From the NCBI RefSeq assembly GCF_041154745.1, contig NZ_AP031573.1:2914001-2978000 (forward strand): a stretch of DNA of 64,000 nucleotides. Direction: 5' to 3'. Source of the DNA: Flavobacterium sp. CFS9. GTDB lineage: Bacteria; Bacteroidota; Bacteroidia; Flavobacteriales; Flavobacteriaceae. A model generated the notes under the pieces. The model was given only the letters and a program-made list of their open reading frames with translations, searched no databases and was not told the DNA's origin. The position numbers and the translations under genes are program-made. Position 1 is the stretch's first letter; each line of letters opens with the position of its first letter. Below, one piece after another: positions 15,811-24,952 of the stretch.

Positions 15811-16833
15811 ATGTATAAAGGAACCTTATCCAAAAAAGTAGAAGTATTCATTCATCTCATATATTGGCTTTTGATGGGGTATTTCACCTTTGTCAAAAAT
15901 CTAATCCAGGCCAAAAACTACACTCCGGATCTGTTCCTGTCTACGTATATGATTGTGTTTGTACTAACCTTCTATTTTCATTATTTTGTGGTGATGAAAC
16001 TGGTTTTTAAATCCTTTCAATGGAAGAGATTTTTTGCAGGAGTATTGGTTTCATACTTGTTTTTTACAGCCTTGCGATGGCTGTTGGAGCAGGAGATAAG
16101 TGACGTTTTATTTCATAGAATTAATTATATCAATCCAACCTTCTTTAATTATATGGAAGACAATCTGCACTATAGCAGTATGTCAGTCATTTTAAGTTCA
16201 CTGCTTTGGTTTGTGATTTATTTTATTCGTTTGCTGGAGTACAACCAGGTTATTCTGGAAGAAAGTAAAAACACCGAGATTAAATTTCTGAAAGCGCAAA
16301 TCAATCCGCATTTTATTTTTAATACCCTGAATAATATCTATTCGATGGTGTATTTTCAATCTGATAAATCATTGATGGCAATCGAAAAATTAAGCCAGAT
16401 CATGCGTTTTACCACCTATGAATCTCAAAAAGAAAAGATAAAACTGGCAGATGAAATCGATTATATAAAAGCTTATATTGAGCTTGAGCAATTAAGACAT
16501 CAGGAAAACGCTTTTATTGATTTCAGAATTGAAACTCAAAATATTTCTGAAGAAATTCCGCCTTATATTCTGTCGCCTTTAATTGAAAATGCTTTAAAAC
16601 ATGGTGTAACCTCCAATGAAAAACCAATTGTAATTGAGTTACGCTTAAAAGATAAGAAGCTTAATTTTAAAGTAGTCAATGATATTGCGGTGCAAAAGAA
16701 AGACAAGTTGGGGGGTATTGGATTAAGTAATTTGAAAATGAGACTGGAAATTCATTATCCGCAGAAACATCAGATAAAAGTAGTCAATCAAAACAACCAG
16801 TTTACAGCTGAACTTGAAATAGAATTAAAATGA
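15811..16833 (+). CDS. Sensor histidine kinase of the LytS/YehU type
   Basis: This 340-residue protein has four N-terminal membrane helices (about 11-27, 43-63, 73-90 and 125-142), a short coiled linker, then the His_kinase family segment FLKAQINPHFIFNTLNNIYS with phospho-acceptor His167. The C-terminal ATPase has N-box SPLIENALKHG and G-box GGIGLSNLKMRL. No sensor domain beyond the membrane helices is visible. The stop overlaps the start of the response-regulator gene by 4 bp. Together they form a complete two-component pair, possibly acting on the divergent TonB receptor gene. Confidence 0.9.
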   Translation: MYKGTLSKKVEVFIHLIYWLLMGYFTFVKNLIQAKNYTPDLFLSTYMIVFVLTFYFHYFVVMKLVFKSFQWKRFFAGVLVSYLFFTALRWLLEQEISDVLFHRINYINPTFFNYMEDNLHYSSMSVILSSLLWFVIYFIRLLEYNQVILEESKNTEIKFLKAQINPHFIFNTLNNIYSMVYFQSDKSLMAIEKLSQIMRFTTYESQKEKIKLADEIDYIKAYIELEQLRHQENAFIDFRIETQNISEEIPPYILSPLIENALKHGVTSNEKPIVIELRLKDKKLNFKVVNDIAVQKKDKLGGIGLSNLKMRLEIHYPQKHQIKVVNQNNQFTAELEIELK

Positions 16834-17519
16834 AAAAAATAAATTGTATCATATTAGACGACGAACCGTTTGCAGTAAAACTAATGGCTGATTATGCTTC
16901 TAAAGTACCGAGATTAAATGTTTTATATGCCGATTCAGATGTTTTTAAAGCCATTGAAATCTTAAACAATGAAGTGGTTGATTTGGTGTTTATCGACATT
17001 CAGATGCCACAATTAACTGGGATTGAGTTGATGCAAATGTTCAATCAGAAGCACAATTTTATCATCACATCTGCCTATCCGGATTATGCTTTGGATGTTT
17101 TTCAGTTTCACGTTATAGATTATTTACTCAAGCCAATTGTTTTTAATCGTTTTTATCAGAGTGTTGAGAAATTTATCCGTTGGCAGGAAACCATGCAAAA
17201 CCAGCAAACCGATGATTTTCTGTTTGTAAAAGCCGACAGAAAGCATCATAAAATAGCTACCGAAAATATTCTTTACATTGAAGGACTCAAAGACTACATC
17301 AGGATTCACACCAAAGGCGAAAAAATTATGGTTTTGGAAAACATGAAAGATATACTCGAAAAACTTCCCCTAAATCAATTTGTTCGTATACATCGTTCGT
17401 ATATCATTCCAAAAAGAAAAATAAAAGTGATTGAGGGAAACCAAATACAGTTAACCAGCGGGGAACAGCTTCCTATTGGGGAAACTTACCGGAAACTGGT
17501 GAGTGACTGGCTTAATTAA
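16830..17519 (+). CDS. LytTR-family response regulator
   Basis: This 229-residue protein has a receiver domain (residues 1-120) with the acidic pair LDDE near 9-12, phosphorylation site Asp56 in VFIDIQMP, switch residues TSAYPDYA and the Lys in LLKPI. A LytTR DNA-binding domain follows (about 130-229), with IEGLKDYIRIHT and FVRIHRSYI. It is coupled to the upstream kinase by a 4-bp overlap. The usual target is a direct-repeat element upstream of the regulated gene; I could not identify one with confidence. Confidence 0.9.
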   Translation: MKKINCIILDDEPFAVKLMADYASKVPRLNVLYADSDVFKAIEILNNEVVDLVFIDIQMPQLTGIELMQMFNQKHNFIITSAYPDYALDVFQFHVIDYLLKPIVFNRFYQSVEKFIRWQETMQNQQTDDFLFVKADRKHHKIATENILYIEGLKDYIRIHTKGEKIMVLENMKDILEKLPLNQFVRIHRSYIIPKRKIKVIEGNQIQLTSGEQLPIGETYRKLVSDWLN

Positions 17520-17557
17520 TAGATTAATAATTTATTTCGTAAAGAGAGAAGGTTAGA

Positions 17558-18862
17558 TTACATCATTTTCCCTTCTTTGACATATTCTTTTTTAATGCCT
17601 TGAAGAAGATGGTGAAGATTAATGTTTTCGTTTTGATCTTCTAATGTTCGGAGACAGGCATATTGAATAATGTTGACAATATTAGCACCAGTAATCTCGT
17701 ATTTTTTTGAAATTTCGTTGAGGTTAACATCTTCAGCAATTTTGATTCCTTTGGGCAGATTGTTCTCCCAAAGCTGTAAACGTTCACGGGAAGAAGGTAC
17801 TTCGAATTCGATGATAGATTGAAATCTTCGGGTAAAGGCTGTGTCAATATTGGTTTTAAAATTAGAAGCCAGAATAACTAAACCGGGATGATTCTCGATA
17901 CGCTGCAACAGGTATGAAACTTCCTGATTGGCGTATTTATCATGAGCATCTCTTACATTGGTTCTTTTTCCGAAAACGGCATCGGCTTCGTCAAAAAAGA
18001 GAATCCAGTCTTTATCGGCTGCTTTGTCAAAAAGAGAGGACAGATTTTTTTCGGTTTCGCCAATGTATTTCGAAATAACCATAGACAAGTCAATTCTATA
18101 AACATCTCTCTGTGTATATTTTCCAAGAAGTGAAGCTGTAAGGGTTTTTCCTGTTCCGGGTGCACCATAAAACATTACTCTGAAGCCTGGTTTAATAGTG
18201 GCTTTCATGTTCCATTCGTGTAGCAGAATCTCATTAAATTTAAGCCAGGTTTCAATTTCTTTAATTTGATTTAAAGTGGAAGAATTGAGTACCAGATCGT
18301 CCCAGTCTAGCGCGGTTTCAATGAGCTGAGCAGGAAAAATGCTGCTAAGCTGAGGTTTAAGGATTTTTCCGGTGATGAATTTCTCGATGTATTCGTCTTC
18401 AAGAATCAGTAAACCGCTTAGTTTAGGTTCGCCATTTGGAACAGATTCTATTTTAATGATTCTTTTTTGATAAAGAAAGGACTGATTGTGCAGGTAGTTA
18501 TAGAAAGAAATTCGGGCGTCAAGATCATTTCCGGCTATTAGAAACTGAGCCGTCTCGCCTGTTGGTAAAATACCGCGGTGGTTTTTTGACTTTACACCTC
18601 CAAATTCGGGTAATTCTCCTCCGTTGGGTAAATATTCTGCAATAATCGAACTTAAAAAATCAGGTTTGATATGGTGAACAAGAGCTAATCCCAATAAGAG
18701 TGTATCCGTTTGGGTGAGGTTATTTTCAAGGATAAATTCGTTGATAAACCCGTTGGAATCCAGTTGAATTAAAACAGGTTTTGCAGTTGGGTTTTCGGCT
18801 TGAAAAAGGGTATCAAGCTGAAATTGAAATTGGGTTTTAAGAAACTGAAGTATAAGTTCCAT
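17558..18862 (-). CDS. eCIS-associated AAA+ ATPase (Afp15-like)
   Basis: This 434-residue protein has an N-terminal region of about 200 residues specific to injection-system ATPases. The AAA+ core follows with Walker A GAPGTGKT (233-240), Walker B LFFDEAD (288-294), sensor-1 region VILASN and an arginine-finger-type AFTRRF. AAA+ proteins of this group are conserved in Afp/PVC/MAC clusters and are thought to act in assembly or disassembly of the particle or in cargo loading. It is the last gene of the minus-strand eCIS operon. No hairpin terminator was found between it and the convergent LytTR gene. Confidence 0.9.
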   Translation of the reverse strand: MELILQFLKTQFQFQLDTLFQAENPTAKPVLIQLDSNGFINEFILENNLTQTDTLLLGLALVHHIKPDFLSSIIAEYLPNGGELPEFGGVKSKNHRGILPTGETAQFLIAGNDLDARISFYNYLHNQSFLYQKRIIKIESVPNGEPKLSGLLILEDEYIEKFITGKILKPQLSSIFPAQLIETALDWDDLVLNSSTLNQIKEIETWLKFNEILLHEWNMKATIKPGFRVMFYGAPGTGKTLTASLLGKYTQRDVYRIDLSMVISKYIGETEKNLSSLFDKAADKDWILFFDEADAVFGKRTNVRDAHDKYANQEVSYLLQRIENHPGLVILASNFKTNIDTAFTRRFQSIIEFEVPSSRERLQLWENNLPKGIKIAEDVNLNEISKKYEITGANIVNIIQYACLRTLEDQNENINLHHLLQGIKKEYVKEGKMM

Positions 18863-18915
18863 GGTCTTTTTGTTTTGACTATTGTTATTGAATTTATAAG
18901 CAGGACTTTATTTTT

Positions 18916-20142
18916 TTAATTTTTAAGAAAATCGATTAGATTAAGAGCAGGAAAACAGTGTTCGATTCCTTTTAAAATATCTTTATACAAGGGATTTTTT
19001 TCAGTGTATTCATCAATAAATAAGTTTTGCCATCCGCTAATCCCTCCACAACTGTATAGTTTTTCTATGAATGCCTCGAAAGAAAGGTTTATTTTTTGAG
19101 GTTCAAAAGAAGAAGAAATAATATAAAGACTAATTTTTTCATTTTCAACAGAGAAAACAGTATCTCCGGTCTCTTCAATTATTAAAGGATAAAACTTACT
19201 CAGTTTTTTTTCAAAACTTTTATCCGCATTAATGAACTTAAAGTAGTTATTCTCCCAAATTCTTTCCTGAGCATGAAGAACTCCTCCAAAAATGGTTTCA
19301 ATTGGCAGCATTTGAAAATTGGCGAAGCAGGTTTCAGATTGCCAGCTAATTTCGAGGCCGTTTCTTCGATAATGATATAAAACAAAATTGGAGTTTAGTT
19401 TGTCTTTTATTGCGATTTCGGCTCTTCTAATTTCAATGTTGGAGCATCCAAGGTTTTCTTTATGTATTGTAATTTTGTGATTTTCAGGTATTTTAAATTT
19501 AGCACCTCCAATAGAAGGGAATGATTTTGTTTTGGTGTCTGAATCACTAAAGAACGACTCAAGTATCTCAGGTTTCAACTTTGTGTTGACTAAGTAGTAA
19601 AAGAAATCATTATTGTATTTGGTGAAGTGATTGAAAACCTCCTTTGAGATATAATTCTGCCAGTGGTAAAGTCCACCTGTCTTAATTCCTAAATTCAGGT
19701 AAGATTCTAAAGTACAATTTAAGGTAACTTCGTTAAAATCGGGGCTCATTCTTATGATTTCGTAGTTTTCCTTTATTGGCTTTATGAAAGTTACAAATTT
19801 GTTAATGATGTCGACATCAAAAGGGATGTATCCTTTTTGTATGAAGGTTGAATATTCTTTTAGGTCTGTCTTCTCTACTTTTGTCAAATAATCGGACAAT
19901 GTTTCTAATTTGGGAATATTAAGTTTACCAAAACACAAAATATCAACATCAGAAAACCATGATATAAAAAGCCCATTTGTAGTTTTATAAAATGATAATA
20001 AAGAGTCGTTTAGATTTACTTCAGCAGCCAGTTTTTTTAATTTACTGTCGGCCAGAGGAGGACTTAGTTTTACAGTATGAGAGTGATCCTTCTTTAGCAT
20101 TAAGTCAGAAAGTTCTTTTATTTCAAGAAGTATATTTTCCAT
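18916..20142 (-). CDS. Tandem SUKH (SMI1/KNR4)-like protein, putative immunity
   Basis: This 408-residue soluble protein seems to contain two related halves. Residues about 40-170 hold LLSFYKTTNGLFISW and end TGGLYHWQN. Residues about 230-390 hold FVLYHYRRNGLEISW and end CGGISGWQN. The pattern (F)Y-x-x-x-NG-x-x-(I)SW is the SMI1/KNR4 (SUKH) signature, and SUKH proteins are widespread immunity proteins of polymorphic toxins. The start codon lies 3 bp after the stop of the 1408-residue DUF4157 protein, as expected for a toxin/immunity pair. A scaffolding or chaperone role for that cargo is the alternative. Confidence 0.6.
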   Translation of the reverse strand: MENILLEIKELSDLMLKKDHSHTVKLSPPLADSKLKKLAAEVNLNDSLLSFYKTTNGLFISWFSDVDILCFGKLNIPKLETLSDYLTKVEKTDLKEYSTFIQKGYIPFDVDIINKFVTFIKPIKENYEIIRMSPDFNEVTLNCTLESYLNLGIKTGGLYHWQNYISKEVFNHFTKYNNDFFYYLVNTKLKPEILESFFSDSDTKTKSFPSIGGAKFKIPENHKITIHKENLGCSNIEIRRAEIAIKDKLNSNFVLYHYRRNGLEISWQSETCFANFQMLPIETIFGGVLHAQERIWENNYFKFINADKSFEKKLSKFYPLIIEETGDTVFSVENEKISLYIISSSFEPQKINLSFEAFIEKLYSCGGISGWQNLFIDEYTEKNPLYKDILKGIEHCFPALNLIDFLKN

Positions 20143-20145
20143 GGT

Positions 20146-23100
20146 TTAGAATTTTAATACATTAGCATTGACCATAATTGGGATGATGTTTTTTACTTCA
20201 TTTAATCTGGTTATGGTTTCTGGTGTTCTGCGACCTGACGGAGTTGATGGAGCACTTACTTCAGCTGTTATAGCATTTCTAAAATCAGTAACATTACTGT
20301 ATGTTCTGCTTCTTATTATATCCATTACGGTATCCGTTAGAATACTTTCAAATGATGAGCTAAGTTGTGAGTCAACTCTATATTTATCTCTTGGTTGGAG
20401 AGAGTTGTAGGCCCGTACAATTTCACTTCTGGTACCCACTCCGATTACAGGAGGGTTAACTGAATTCCAATCGGGCAAATCAATATCCAAACCGGCATCC
20501 ACAAATTTATTTCCTAATTCCCAGCTTCTATTGACGTAATTGTACTCCCAGGCTTCAAATTTTATATGCTGAGCGTAATTATCTCTTGTGACTCTGTTAG
20601 CAGGATCTTTAACGTCTAAAGGTCCGCCTAAGGGAGCACTAACATTAGCCGGAAATAGTCCGCTGTAATAACTGTCTACTTCAGCAACAATTTTTACTAC
20701 ACCTTGTTTTGTCGGATCATTGGGGCGACTTCCTATTAAGTTTTTTACAGGGTCATCAAATCTATTATCGTAAGAAGAATTGTTTGATGTTGTTCCCGGA
20801 GTTAGATTTTCAGGAATTCCAAATCCTCCAAAACCCTGATTGATAAGATGGAGTCTTTTCCAATGACCGGCACCTCTCGTGAGACCTCCGGTTTGAATGG
20901 CTTCCCAGCCTTGTACAAATGAACCTCCGGGCTCTGTACCACCCGATCTGTTTGCGGATAGTAAAGTTACCTCTGCCTTATGTGCTTTGTTGCCTTGTGG
21001 CTGGTAATTATATACCGGATTTGCAGGTAAATATCTTCTAAGATTACCTCTGATATGACTCATCATCTCACTGAGTTCTCTCATTTTTGAGTTGAGGTTA
21101 GGAATGACGCCACTAGTATTTGCAGCATTATTTGCCATAGTTCTTATTTCTGTGGCCAGTCTTATAGCATCTCTTACGGTACTATCGTTTTGATCGACTT
21201 CATCAGAATGTAAATATTCAAAGATATCTTTAGGATCACTATGAACCATTAGCTGAATCGCATTATGATTGTCTCTAAATCGCAAAGTGTGTCTGTCTCC
21301 GTCCGTCTCATCAAAAGGTCTTTCTATTTGTAGTATCTCACCTTTTACTGCATTAGTTTCTCCATTCACTTCTCCATTTTCTTCTTCACCAGCCCCTCTT
21401 ATTCCTTTTACTAAAATTGGGGTATTGTGATTGTTGATATTTGGCATTTCTGCATCAATATTCCAATTTTCGCCGTTTCTTCTTGCTGTTAAATGAGTGA
21501 AATGATGTCTGGTTCTGATTGGGTTTAATTCGGCTGTAATTTGAGCTTGTGTTAAAGGGTGGTTTTCTGATGTAGTAGCCAAGGCTCGTAATGCTTGTAA
21601 TCCATCACCCCAATGTGCCAGAACTTCGGGTGTTGGTGGATTAGGCGGAGCATCTGCCCCTGGCGGCGTTCCGGTTGTTCCGGCATTAGGGTTTCCTGTT
21701 GAGTCTGTGACCTGAGGAGTCGCACTTCCTTCTCCTCCGGCTGCTCCTTCCTGGAATTCTGCCGGGTGCTCTGTATCTGTGGATTGAGCAGGAGGGACGT
21801 GGTCATTCATTAAATCGGTCATGAATTTATCTGAGTTAAAATCAACGGGTGCGAATTCAACTTCAGGTAATTCGTCAGAACCTAAAACGTAATCTACATC
21901 AGCGCCAATACCAAACTCTCCCGGCAAAGGATATTCTAATTCACCTAAAGGCCAGGTCCATTTATCATCTGGCGCGGGAGACCACCACGGACTGTCTAGT
22001 TCGACAAAAAGATCACCGCCTAATGCTAAGAAAGGCTGTGCCGCCATTTCGGCATGTCCATGTATGTAAAACTCTCCTTGTCTTCCGGCTTCAGGAGATG
22101 CCGTTTCTCTGTAACCTATCGTTGGTGTGGCATCAACATATCCTCTAATTCCGGCTAATGCATTAACGCCAACACCTACTTTTATATCATGTCCCAGTAA
22201 TTCAACCCCTAGTCCTCCTTCTGCTCGTAGTCGCAGTCCAGCAAACATGGACATGTTGAAAGAGGCGGAAAGACTGAAATCATTAAATACCGCAGGATCC
22301 GTAGAATAGGTTCCCACAGCTCTGATGTTATAAATTTTAGCCGGACCAATTTTAGCCAAAGCTTCTAAACCAATATTAGCAAACAAGAAAACATTACCGA
22401 CTAACGGAACTCCATACATGGTACGGACTTCAACCGTAAAGATTTCTCTAATATAATCTCGTTGGGCAAATAATTCTACTTCGGCAGGTGGCGTTATTTC
22501 TCCATGAATAGTAACATGACCTTCATTATCAATAATAACCATCGCTCTGCCTGTCATCCATTCGGTAAAGCTAAAATCAACTTCACCCCAGCCTGCCATA
22601 GCTCTGGGGCCAGGTGTTGGTCCACTGTTTGCTTCAGGAATTCCATTTGTTTCTCTCGCACTTTCATCAATTTGAGCAGGATCGAGCTGGCTTAAAGCAG
22701 CATTTCTGGCTGTTGCCGCATCAGTCACTAACAAAGTGACCTGACCACTTATTTTTTCGGTTTGATAGCCTACAGTACCTCTAATGTCAAAGGTTCCATT
22801 TAAAAAAGCAGCGTGGATGCTACCGTTAAAATTGGCCATATTTACAGCCAAATCAATTTCACCGGTTATATTTCCTTCGGCATTACGTTCAATTGTAATT
22901 TGAGTTGGATCCAGGTTTGGAACTTCAATACTTCCACTGGCTCTAAATGTGATAGCTTCGCCCTGAATTCCAAAGTCAAGAGTTGCATTCACAAACCCTC
23001 CCAGTTGAACAGGAATTCCATTTGCGGTTAACGTCAGATTTCCGCCTTCAATGCTGTTTTGCACGTTTGGAACACTTGTTACATCAATTCCAATCCAACC

Positions 23101-24372
23101 AAAAGCTTCGCTATTGTCTTTAATGGCATTAATCAGTCCGGCCGGGTTTCCAACTAACCGATCTCCTGTTTTTACGGTAATATAACCATTTATGTTATTA
23201 TTATCTATTTGAATGGCTAAAACCGGGGTAATATTTATACTTGTAAGCGGACTTAAATAGCTAATATTAAGATTTATGCTTTGTCTATTGTCTTTTGTAT
23301 TGTAGGTGCCGTCTGTATTTTTTTTCATTTTGATTGTGCCTGACGCCCATTGACCAAAGGTCACATCGACCTCAGCGCCTCTGCTTCCCGCCGCTTCAAT
23401 CTGAGTGGCAATTGCTTCTGGTGGCGTAAATGTTGGGGTCTGCAAAGAAATACGTTCACTACTGGCTGATGCTGTAGCAACCGGAGTTGTGGCAGTTGGC
23501 GTTTTCTGAATCATTTTAGGCTGGACGGTACTGGCACCTTGCTGTAAGGTGTGTGTCAACTCGTGTGCTAAAAGATGCTTTCCGGCGGTTGAATTGGTAT
23601 TGTATTTACCTTCGTTAAAGTAAATGTTATTTCCGCTTGCAAATGCCTGGGATCCTAATTCTTTGTTCATTTGAACGGCATTTGAATCGTTGTGGACTTT
23701 TACCTTGCCAAAATCAGCCCCGAAACCGGATTCCATCTCTGTTCTGATGTTTTCAGAAAGTGGTGAGCCGCCGCCTTTACTACGGCTTAAATTGTCTTCC
23801 AAATTCGAATCATCAGAAGGATTAGCATCGGCACTGGCACTCATCTGAAGTTCTTTTTCGTCTTCTTTGGATTGGATTTCCTCTTCTTCTTCTTCTTTAG
23901 TTTGAACTTCTTCTTCGGCTTTTTTAGCCTGAACAACCGGTTTTGGGGTCAGTACATTTTCAGTAGTTTTGGCAGTTTCTTTTTTTTGTATTTCAGTTTT
24001 AGTCGGAATAGCTTCTTCTGTAGTTGCTTTTTCCTGTACGACAGTTTCTTTTTCTTCTGTTTCAGGTTTTAGCTGAACAACAGGAGAGATGTTTTCAGCT
24101 ATTGATTTTTGGGGAGCGGCTTCCTCCTTTTTTTGTACCTCCTCTAATTTATTTTGAACTATGGGTGATGGGCTGAAAAACGGTTCAGGATTATTTTTAG
24201 GAGCCTTAGCGACTATCTGATCTGCAGCTTTGTCGGCTTCTGCTTCATATTTATCATTTGATTTGCCGATGCTGAGTTTTGCCTGTACACCAAAAAAAGC
24301 ATCATTACCCTTCTCATTTGCTGAAGCAGCATGATTCTGGGAATGAGCAGATTTTTTAGTAAAAGCAGTCAT
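20146..24372 (-). CDS. Large DUF4157 eCIS cargo protein with nuclease-like C-terminal region
   Basis: This 1408-residue protein starts with a low-complexity Lys/Glu/Gln region (1-190). The eCIS-associated DUF4157 core (about 195-280) has the metallopeptidase-like motif HELTH (His270, Glu271, His274). A long beta-rich, Gly/Asn-rich region (about 300-870) and a Pro/Gly-rich linker with repeated acidic patches (about 880-930) follow. Residues about 1170-1210 contain HLINQGFGGFG then ENLTPGT and an Asn-rich end, resembling the DNA/RNA non-specific endonuclease (His-Me finger) pattern HL-x-GG-x-N-L-x-P-x-T. The last 170 residues are helical. The N-terminus is nearly identical to that of the neighbouring 954-residue toxin. 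The following gene is a likely immunity protein. Confidence 0.75.
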   Translation of the reverse strand: MTAFTKKSAHSQNHAASANEKGNDAFFGVQAKLSIGKSNDKYEAEADKAADQIVAKAPKNNPEPFFSPSPIVQNKLEEVQKKEEAAPQKSIAENISPVVQLKPETEEKETVVQEKATTEEAIPTKTEIQKKETAKTTENVLTPKPVVQAKKAEEEVQTKEEEEEEIQSKEDEKELQMSASADANPSDDSNLEDNLSRSKGGGSPLSENIRTEMESGFGADFGKVKVHNDSNAVQMNKELGSQAFASGNNIYFNEGKYNTNSTAGKHLLAHELTHTLQQGASTVQPKMIQKTPTATTPVATASASSERISLQTPTFTPPEAIATQIEAAGSRGAEVDVTFGQWASGTIKMKKNTDGTYNTKDNRQSINLNISYLSPLTSINITPVLAIQIDNNNINGYITVKTGDRLVGNPAGLINAIKDNSEAFGWIGIDVTSVPNVQNSIEGGNLTLTANGIPVQLGGFVNATLDFGIQGEAITFRASGSIEVPNLDPTQITIERNAEGNITGEIDLAVNMANFNGSIHAAFLNGTFDIRGTVGYQTEKISGQVTLLVTDAATARNAALSQLDPAQIDESARETNGIPEANSGPTPGPRAMAGWGEVDFSFTEWMTGRAMVIIDNEGHVTIHGEITPPAEVELFAQRDYIREIFTVEVRTMYGVPLVGNVFLFANIGLEALAKIGPAKIYNIRAVGTYSTDPAVFNDFSLSASFNMSMFAGLRLRAEGGLGVELLGHDIKVGVGVNALAGIRGYVDATPTIGYRETASPEAGRQGEFYIHGHAEMAAQPFLALGGDLFVELDSPWWSPAPDDKWTWPLGELEYPLPGEFGIGADVDYVLGSDELPEVEFAPVDFNSDKFMTDLMNDHVPPAQSTDTEHPAEFQEGAAGGEGSATPQVTDSTGNPNAGTTGTPPGADAPPNPPTPEVLAHWGDGLQALRALATTSENHPLTQAQITAELNPIRTRHHFTHLTARRNGENWNIDAEMPNINNHNTPILVKGIRGAGEEENGEVNGETNAVKGEILQIERPFDETDGDRHTLRFRDNHNAIQLMVHSDPKDIFEYLHSDEVDQNDSTVRDAIRLATEIRTMANNAANTSGVIPNLNSKMRELSEMMSHIRGNLRRYLPANPVYNYQPQGNKAHKAEVTLLSANRSGGTEPGGSFVQGWEAIQTGGLTRGAGHWKRLHLINQGFGGFGIPENLTPGTTSNNSSYDNRFDDPVKNLIGSRPNDPTKQGVVKIVAEVDSYYSGLFPANVSAPLGGPLDVKDPANRVTRDNYAQHIKFEAWEYNYVNRSWELGNKFVDAGLDIDLPDWNSVNPPVIGVGTRSEIVRAYNSLQPRDKYRVDSQLSSSFESILTDTVMDIIRSRTYSNVTDFRNAITAEVSAPSTPSGRRTPETITRLNEVKNIIPIMVNANVLKF

Positions 24373-24463
24373 AATTAGTTCAAATATTTTTAGTTTATAA
24401 TAAAATAATAAGACTTCGTTTCTTTTGTTAATGACTTTTAGATGATATAATAGGTTGTATTGT

Positions 24464-24949
24464 TTATTTTTTTTTGAGATTGAACAGGTTGATTAATGAA
24501 TTTGCTTCCATTTTATCAGCTAAACTTCCGGGACTGCTGCCAAAGTTGTTTTTTTCGTCTGTATTGCTGCTATGGTTTAATAATACTTTTATAACTTCCA
24601 TATTTTTATCCCAATGTAAAGTTGCTTTCATAAGCGGTGTGTTTCCAAACCTATCCTTTATGTCCGGATTTGCTCCGTTTTTGAGTAACAATTCGGCTAA
24701 AAAGGCAAAATTATATTCAGCACACGCGTGAAGCGGAGCGTAACCATTAAGATCTTTTTCGTTTACATCAAACCCTTTTTTAATGAGGTATTCTGCAATT
24801 TCAATGTTGTTTTCAAAACAGGCATGCGTTAAGAGGCTTTGATCGTAGGGTTTTACCGAAAAAAAATCTTTTTGCTTTTTAAGCAAACGATCTAGTTCCG
24901 TCAGATTATTCTCTTTTATGCTAAAATATATTTTCTTTGTTTCTTCCAT
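24464..24949 (-). CDS. Ankyrin-repeat protein, putative immunity for the GH-E toxin
   Basis: This 161-residue protein consists of about four ankyrin repeats (for example DVNEKDLNGYAPLHACAEYNF and NPDIKDRFGNTPLMKAT) and short caps, with no signal peptide. It begins 3 bp after the stop of the 954-residue DUF4157/GH-E protein. Ankyrin proteins are known immunity or binding partners of polymorphic toxins. Adjacency and small size support that role here, though a generic adaptor cannot be excluded. A 91-bp gap separates it from the next cargo gene. Confidence 0.7.
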   Translation of the reverse strand: MEETKKIYFSIKENNLTELDRLLKKQKDFFSVKPYDQSLLTHACFENNIEIAEYLIKKGFDVNEKDLNGYAPLHACAEYNFAFLAELLLKNGANPDIKDRFGNTPLMKATLHWDKNMEVIKVLLNHSSNTDEKNNFGSSPGSLADKMEANSLINLFNLKKK

Positions 24950-24952
24950 AAT

